11,880 nt of DNA from an uncultured Corynebacterium sp. (lineage in GTDB: Bacteria > Actinomycetota > Actinomycetes > Mycobacteriales > Mycobacteriaceae), in the NCBI GenBank assembly GCA_945631445.1, contig CALZCR010000016.1, forward strand, positions 1 to 11,880, read 5' to 3'. Every line of letters begins with the position of its first letter. Within the stretch, counting starts at the first letter, position 1. The notes below the pieces were generated by a model. The model saw only the letters and a list, made by a program, of their open reading frames with translations, ran no database searches and was not told the DNA's origin. A program made the translations under genes and the position numbers. This document shows positions 8,058 through 11,880 of the stretch, in pieces.

Positions 8058-8111
8058 TTGTTCCACCACCCACATGACGCTGAGCCCAGCAGAAAAGGAT
8101 GAGCCGAACCC

Positions 8112-9428
8112 ATGGCTTTCACGCCGATGACCGTCGCTGAAATAATCGAGGAACTGATCGTCCCGCCCAACCCCTTCCGGTGGGAGGCCTTCGACGGCTC
8201 CGCCACGGGGCCGGAGGACGCCGAGTACCGGGTCCAGCTCACCAGCCCCGAAGGCCTGGCCTACATCGCCACCGCCCCGGGCGATGTGGGGCTGGCCCGC
8301 GCCTGGCTGACCGGCGGACTCGTGGTCGAAGGCGAGCACCTGGCCTACCCCTACGGCATCTTCGACTCGCTGCGCGATCTCTACGACCAATTCCAAGCCC
8401 CGAGCCCGGCGGCCCTGGTGCGGATCTACCGCTCGCTCGGCGCCATGGACGCGCTCAAGGTGCAGCCGGTGCCCGAGGTCGAGCGCCAAGGCTGGCTGGA
8501 GCGCACCTTGCGCGACGGGCTGACCCGCCACTCCAAAGAACGCGACGCCGACGTCATCTCCGACCATTACGACGTGGGCAACGAGTTCTACGAACTTTTC
8601 CTGGGCAAGGAAGTCACCTACACCTGCGCCTACTACCCCACGGAGGACGCCACCTTAGACGAAGCGCAGGAAAACAAGTACCGCCTCGTCTTCGAGAAAC
8701 TCCGCCTCACAGAAGGCGACACGCACCTGGACATCGGCTGCGGCTGGGGCGGCCTGGTGCGCTACGCGGCGCGCCGCGGCGTGAAATCACTGGGCGTGAC
8801 CTTGTCGAAGGAACAGGCGGACTGGGCGCAGGAGCGCATCAAGGAAGAAGGCCTGCAAGACCTCGCCGAGGTGCGTTTCCTGGACTACCGCGACGTCGAG
8901 GAAACAGACTTCGACGGCATCTCTTCCATCGGCCTGCTGGAGCACATCGGGGTGGACAACTACGCCGCCTACTTCGACTTCCTCTCCGACAAACTGCGCC
9001 CAGGCGGGCTGATGCTCAACCACTGCATCACCTACCCGGACAACCACAAGACCAAAAAGGGCGGCTTCATCGACCGCTACATCTTCCCCGACGGCGAATT
9101 GACCGGCTCCGGCACCGTCATCCGGGAAATGCAGGACAACGGATTCGAGGTGCTGCACGCGGAGAACCTGCGCTTCGACTACGCCCGCACCCTGCGCGAC
9201 TGGTGCCTGAACCTCAAGGACAACTGGGAAGAAGCCGTCGAACTCGTCGGGGAGAGCACCGCCCGGCTGTGGGGCATGTACATGGCCGGCTCCCAATGGG
9301 GCTTCGAACACGACGTCGTCCAACTGCACCAAGTGCTGGGCGTCAAGCTCGCAGACGACAAGTCCCGCGCCGGGGTGCCGGAGCGGCGCTGGTGGAACGA
9401 CTCCCCCTGGGGACTGACGGACAACTAG
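8112..9428 (+). CDS. tmsB: SAM-dependent fatty acyl methyltransferase of the cyclopropane synthase family (TmsB/BfaB-like)
   Basis: A 438-residue enzyme with an N-terminal domain (~1-140) and a Rossmann methyltransferase domain. HYDVGNEFYELFLG (152-165) is the CFA-synthase acyl/SAM motif, and LDIGCGWGG (206-214) is SAM motif I. The bicarbonate-binding residues of the family all appear present: C172 (TYTCAYYP), E277 (LLEHIG), H304 (MLNHCITYP) and Y357 (DYARTLRDW). CFA synthases methylenate cis double bonds of phospholipid acyl chains at the membrane surface. The adjacent reductase gene argues for the TmsB/BfaB reaction (10-methylene from oleoyl chains) rather than a cyclopropane product, but the sequence alone does not exclude cyclopropanation. 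The best ribosome site (AAAGGA, 8094-8099) is 12 bases from the ATG. The next gene begins 42 bases downstream. Confidence 0.85.
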   Translation: MAFTPMTVAEIIEELIVPPNPFRWEAFDGSATGPEDAEYRVQLTSPEGLAYIATAPGDVGLARAWLTGGLVVEGEHLAYPYGIFDSLRDLYDQFQAPSPAALVRIYRSLGAMDALKVQPVPEVERQGWLERTLRDGLTRHSKERDADVISDHYDVGNEFYELFLGKEVTYTCAYYPTEDATLDEAQENKYRLVFEKLRLTEGDTHLDIGCGWGGLVRYAARRGVKSLGVTLSKEQADWAQERIKEEGLQDLAEVRFLDYRDVEETDFDGISSIGLLEHIGVDNYAAYFDFLSDKLRPGGLMLNHCITYPDNHKTKKGGFIDRYIFPDGELTGSGTVIREMQDNGFEVLHAENLRFDYARTLRDWCLNLKDNWEEAVELVGESTARLWGMYMAGSQWGFEHDVVQLHQVLGVKLADDKSRAGVPERRWWNDSPWGLTDN

Positions 9429-9433
9429 CGCCG

Positions 9434-9455
9434 CCGGGAACTATCGCGGTCCCGG
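9434..9455 (+). repeat. Short inverted repeat after tmsB
   Basis: CCGGGA (9434-9439) pairs with TCCCGG (9450-9455) around a 10-base loop, 5 bases after the tmsB stop. There is no T run. At most it is a weak structure in the tmsB-PGPGW gap, and it may be chance. Confidence 0.25.
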
Positions 9456-9470
9456 GGACGTTAGCCCGGC

Positions 9471-9914
9471 ATGACGACGTTGACTATGCGGCAGATGGTG
9501 ACGGGGCGGCTCGAAAGTTTCGAAACCCGCCGTGCCCGGGCGAAACGGCAGGCCCGTTTCGGTTGGCTGATCGCCCCGGCCACGCTGGTGGCCGGATGGG
9601 TGGTCCTGCTCATCGGGATCGTCACCATCCCGTTGCCCGGGCAGGGGTGGCTGACGACTTTTCTGGGCGTGGGCATCCTCTCCCTCGAAGCCGTCTGGGC
9701 CCGTACCCTGCTCACCTGGGGTGTGCGGGCCTACGACGGCTTCTTCGCCTGGTACCGGAGCCGGCCCAAGAAGCTGCGGTGGTCGCTGATCACCGCCCTT
9801 ATCTTCGCCGTCTGGGTCACGTTCCTGGCGCTGGCCTGGGCGGGTTGGGCGCTCGGCGGTCTGGAGTTCCTTACCCCGGTCTTTCACGGCTGGCTGGGTT
9901 GGCAGCGGCCTTAA
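9471..9914 (+). CDS. Small PGPGW-motif (TIGR02611-type) membrane protein
   Basis: A 147-residue protein of unknown function. A basic N-terminal amphipathic stretch (RLESFETRRARAKRQARFGW) precedes membrane segments at about 32-53, 60-80 and 104-126. Between the first two is PLPGQGW (54-60) followed by LTTFLGVGILSLE, which closely fits the PGPGW signature of TIGR02611-type transmembrane proteins. It starts 42 bases after tmsB on the same strand, so co-transcription is likely. A tmsC gene of unknown function has been reported in some tms operons; I cannot say whether this is its counterpart. The ribosome site is weak. An alternative start is ATG 9486 (MRQMVTGRLESFE). Its TAA overlaps the mycP stop on the other strand. 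Confidence 0.75.
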   Translation: MTTLTMRQMVTGRLESFETRRARAKRQARFGWLIAPATLVAGWVVLLIGIVTIPLPGQGWLTTFLGVGILSLEAVWARTLLTWGVRAYDGFFAWYRSRPKKLRWSLITALIFAVWVTFLALAWAGWALGGLEFLTPVFHGWLGWQRP

Positions 9915-11086
9915 CCACGCCGCAAGCCCATCCCGCACACCGCGGCCACCGCCACCGCCATGAGCGCGGCCAGCACCCACCCGGCGCGCGCCGGCGCCGG
10001 GTCGTGCTCCTGCGACGCGGCGGTGATCTGCACCTCCCGGGGCGCGCGTTCGTATTTCGCCGACACATGGGTGAGCGTTTCATAAGGCAGCACGAGGCCC
10101 CCGGCCGGCCGCGCCGCCTGAATCACCCGGTCACGCAGCACGGCGGCGGAATCCTCCGGGTACCGCTGCGCGAGCAACGCCACCGTCCCGGAAACGACCG
10201 GGGCGGCGAAGCTGCTGCCCTCGAACGCCGTGACCGAACCGCGCACCGGGTCCGCCCCGGCGGGCCGGGTCCCCGTCGCCCACCCGCTGCCCGCCGCGGC
10301 CAACGACACCGGGGCCGTGCCCGGCGCAGACAGTTCCACGACCCCGGGCGGCGTCGGCACCGAATAGTCCGCCATGCGGTGGGCGTCGGCGCGGGCGCCC
10401 ACGGCGAGCACGGTGGGCGCGTGCGCGGGGTAGACGGCGTCGCCGGGCAGGCAGGACTCGGAGGCGTTGCCGGCGGCCGCGACGACGACCGCGCCTTCGT
10501 CTTCGGCGCGGGCCAGGGCGTCGTCGAGTCCGGATGTGTCCAGGTGTTCGGTGAGGTGGGCGGGCACGCAGGCGACGACGGAGACGTTGATGACGTCGGC
10601 GCCGTGGTGCACGGCGGCGTGGATGGCGTCGGCGAGGGAGGCCAGCGTGCCGGCGCCGTCGTCGTCGCTGCGGTAGTGGGCGCTGGTTTGTCGGACGCTG
10701 ATGATTTCTGCGTCCGGGGCCACTCCGAGGTGGCGGCTGGCGATGAGTCCGGCGACGGCGGTGCCGTGGCCGTCGCAGTCGAAGACCGCGTCGGGGGCGT
10801 CGGGGGCGACGAAGTCGCCGCCGTGGTGGACGGTGCGCAGTTGTTCGTGGTCGGTGACCCCGGTGTCGATGACCGCGACTTTGACGCCGGCGCCGGTGGC
10901 GATGCGGTGGGTGCGCCCGCGGCGCTCGGCGGCCTCGTCGTCGAGTTCCGGGGCGTCGCCGCCGACGGGGACGGTGCAGGCCACGTCGGGTCCCTGGGCG
11001 AGGGCGGCCGGGGCGGCGAGTATGCCCGCGCCGAGGGCACAGGTCAGGAGGCCGGCCGCCCACGCCGTTGTCGTCGGCGTGGTCAT
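9911..11086 (-). CDS. mycP: Mycosin, type VII secretion subtilisin-like serine protease
   Basis: A 391-residue S8 protease. A signal peptide ends near APAALA-QG (30/31). The catalytic residues are D74 (VAVIDTGV), H107 (DCDGHGTAVAGLIA) and S292 (EGSSFAAPVVSG), with oxyanion-hole N207 (AAAGNAS). C37, C104, C173 and C212 fit the two disulfides of mycosins. A C-terminal helix (~368-386) followed by RRG anchors it with the protease domain outside. Mycosins are needed for ESX function and stabilise the membrane complex. The ATG (11086-11084) overlaps the eccD stop TGA (11085-11083) by 4 bases, and GGGGG lies 5 bases upstream, so translation is coupled. The frame stays open upstream into adapter sequence, so a longer call would be a chimera. 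Its TTA-complement stop overlaps the convergent PGPGW gene. Confidence 0.93.
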   Translation of the reverse strand: MTTPTTTAWAAGLLTCALGAGILAAPAALAQGPDVACTVPVGGDAPELDDEAAERRGRTHRIATGAGVKVAVIDTGVTDHEQLRTVHHGGDFVAPDAPDAVFDCDGHGTAVAGLIASRHLGVAPDAEIISVRQTSAHYRSDDDGAGTLASLADAIHAAVHHGADVINVSVVACVPAHLTEHLDTSGLDDALARAEDEGAVVVAAAGNASESCLPGDAVYPAHAPTVLAVGARADAHRMADYSVPTPPGVVELSAPGTAPVSLAAAGSGWATGTRPAGADPVRGSVTAFEGSSFAAPVVSGTVALLAQRYPEDSAAVLRDRVIQAARPAGGLVLPYETLTHVSAKYERAPREVQITAASQEHDPAPARAGWVLAALMAVAVAAVCGMGLRRG

Positions 11087-11791
11087 CCCAGCCCCCGGAT
11101 CACGCCGAACAGCCCGGTGACGTGCACCGCGAGCGGCAGGCAGGCCAGCACCGCGAGAAATTCCGCGCGTTCCCACCAGGCCATCGTGGTCGGTTCCAAT
11201 TCGCGCACCCGCGGTGCCCAGAGCACGGCGGTCAGCGCGGCGAGGGCGACTGCGGCGGCCAGGGCGACCGTCGCGGGGTGCTGCTCGCCGCGCACCGCGG
11301 CCAAGGCGACCCCGGCACAGGCGCTGAGCCCGATCACCGCCAGCGACCACCCCGGCGCGGGGGACCGGTGCCGGGCGGCGTGCATCAGCACGGCGCCGGC
11401 GACCGTCACGCAGAGCAGTTGGGGCCACAGGCCGCCGTGCCATCCGGTCAGGAGGGCGGCGGGAACGGTGACCAGGGCGGCGCCCACGGCCATGCCGTCG
11501 GTCAGGCGCCCGGCGCGCCGGGCGCGGTGTTGGACGTCGGGTTGGGCGGCGTCGGAGATGGTGAGGTCTTGTCCGGCGGTGGGCAGGGCAGGGACGTGTA
11601 GTCCGGCGGCTTTGGCGGCGACGCCGGGGCCGAAGGAGACCAGCGCGAGGCAGCCGAGCAGCACGGCGGCGGCGGGGGCGGCGGCGGAGGGCAGCCAGTC
11701 CAGCAGGTCGCCGGCGGCGCCGAGCAGCAGCAGGAGTGCGGCGGTCAGGACGGCGGCCAGGGCCCGGGTTCCCACGGCGCGGAGGGCTGCC
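11083..11791 (-). CDS. eccD: Type VII secretion membrane protein EccD, C-terminal part (5' end missing at contig edge)
   Basis: An open frame reads leftward from about 11790 to the TGA at 11085-11083, giving about 235 residues with roughly seven membrane helices. The loop FGPGVAAKAAGLHVPALPTA after the second helix corresponds to the EccD segment ending in LPxPT, and the family's multi-helix C-terminus follows. EccD is normally about 450-500 residues with a ubiquitin-like N-terminal domain and 11 helices. The N-terminal domain and about four helices are therefore missing here, because real sequence stops where adapter begins, not through mutation. GTG 11775 is an internal codon, not the start: coding-like sequence (AALRA) continues upstream of it. 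With mycP it forms the minus-strand half of the ESX-4 locus. Confidence 0.85.
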
Positions 11792-11861
11792 AGATCGGAA
11801 GAGCGTCGTGGAGGGAAAGAGTGTGGCAGCTCGTGTAGATCTCGGTGGTCGCCGTATCATT
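11792..11861. other. Illumina TruSeq adapter with 8-base index (assembly artefact)
   Basis: AGATCGGAAGAGCGTCGTG begins at 11792 and continues as the reverse complement of the Illumina universal (P5-side) adapter to 11824, with one mismatch (G for T at 11811). Bases 11825-11832 (GGCAGCTC) sit where the i5 index belongs. Bases 11833-11861 match the remainder, GTGTAGATCTCGGTGGTCGC, through to CATT. This is library sequence, not genome. Translations of it (for example EERRGGKEC, or MIRRPPRST on the other strand) are familiar spurious peptides. Confidence 0.97.
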
Positions 11862-11880
11862 AAAAATTGGGGGGGGGGGG
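11862..11880. other. A-rich spacer and poly-G tail (two-colour sequencing artefact)
   Basis: After the adapter come AAAAATT and then twelve Gs to the end of the window. Poly-G after adapter read-through is what two-colour Illumina instruments report when there is no signal. It marks the physical end of the contig. Confidence 0.93.

Noticed and set aside
11039..11041. Possible lipobox cysteine (C16, LLTC) in the MycP signal sequence
   Set aside because: Thr precedes the Cys instead of Gly, Ala or Ser. A standard signal peptidase I site (ALA-Q) lies further on, and mycosins are anchored by a C-terminal helix.
8180..11863. A 1227-residue stop-free plus-strand frame overlapping tmsB, the PGPGW gene and the antisense of mycP and eccD
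   Set aside because: It is in the wrong frame for tmsB and antisense to two clearly recognisable genes. Its Arg/Gly/Pro/Ala-rich translation is typical of high-GC shadow frames, and its end is adapter.

Overview
The window is about 11.8 kb of high-GC actinobacterial DNA (roughly two thirds or more G+C by eye). It is most likely from Corynebacterium or a close relative in the Mycobacteriales. The evidence is the order rpoA, rplQ, truA followed by parts of an ESX-4-type type VII secretion locus (eccB, mycP, eccD), an arrangement known from Mycobacterium and Corynebacterium, together with a gene pair for 10-methyl (tuberculostearic-type) fatty acids. The window is one end of an assembly contig: its last 89 bases are Illumina adapter and poly-G, not genome.

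Layout. Positions 1-1174 (+) hold the 3' part of rpoA and the complete rplQ, closed by a strong intrinsic terminator at about 1202-1243. Positions 1255-2818 (+) hold a DUF998-type membrane protein and truA. Positions 2871-5090 (+) encode a 739-residue polytopic membrane protein, probably DUF6541, with GT-C-like features. Positions 5169-6416 (+) are eccB. Positions 6496-9914 (+) hold a flavoprotein reductase (tmsA/bfaA-like), a cyclopropane-synthase-family methyltransferase (tmsB/bfaB-like) and a small PGPGW-motif membrane protein. On the minus strand, running toward these genes, are mycP (11086-9911) and the 3' part of eccD (11791-11083), which is cut off where the adapter begins.

How the genes work together. 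rpoA, rplQ and truA are housekeeping genes for transcription, the ribosome and tRNA pseudouridylation. EccB, EccD and MycP are envelope components of an ESX-4 secretion machine; the ATPase eccC and the small WXG100 substrates are not in the window and probably lie beyond the truncated end. TmsB and TmsA are predicted to act in sequence on oleoyl chains of membrane phospholipids: SAM-dependent methylenation, then NADPH/FAD-dependent reduction to a 10-methyl branch. This lipid cassette sits between eccB and mycP, which is the most notable organisational feature here. No mobile element, CRISPR array, tRNA or rRNA gene was seen, and I do not see a clearly new system.
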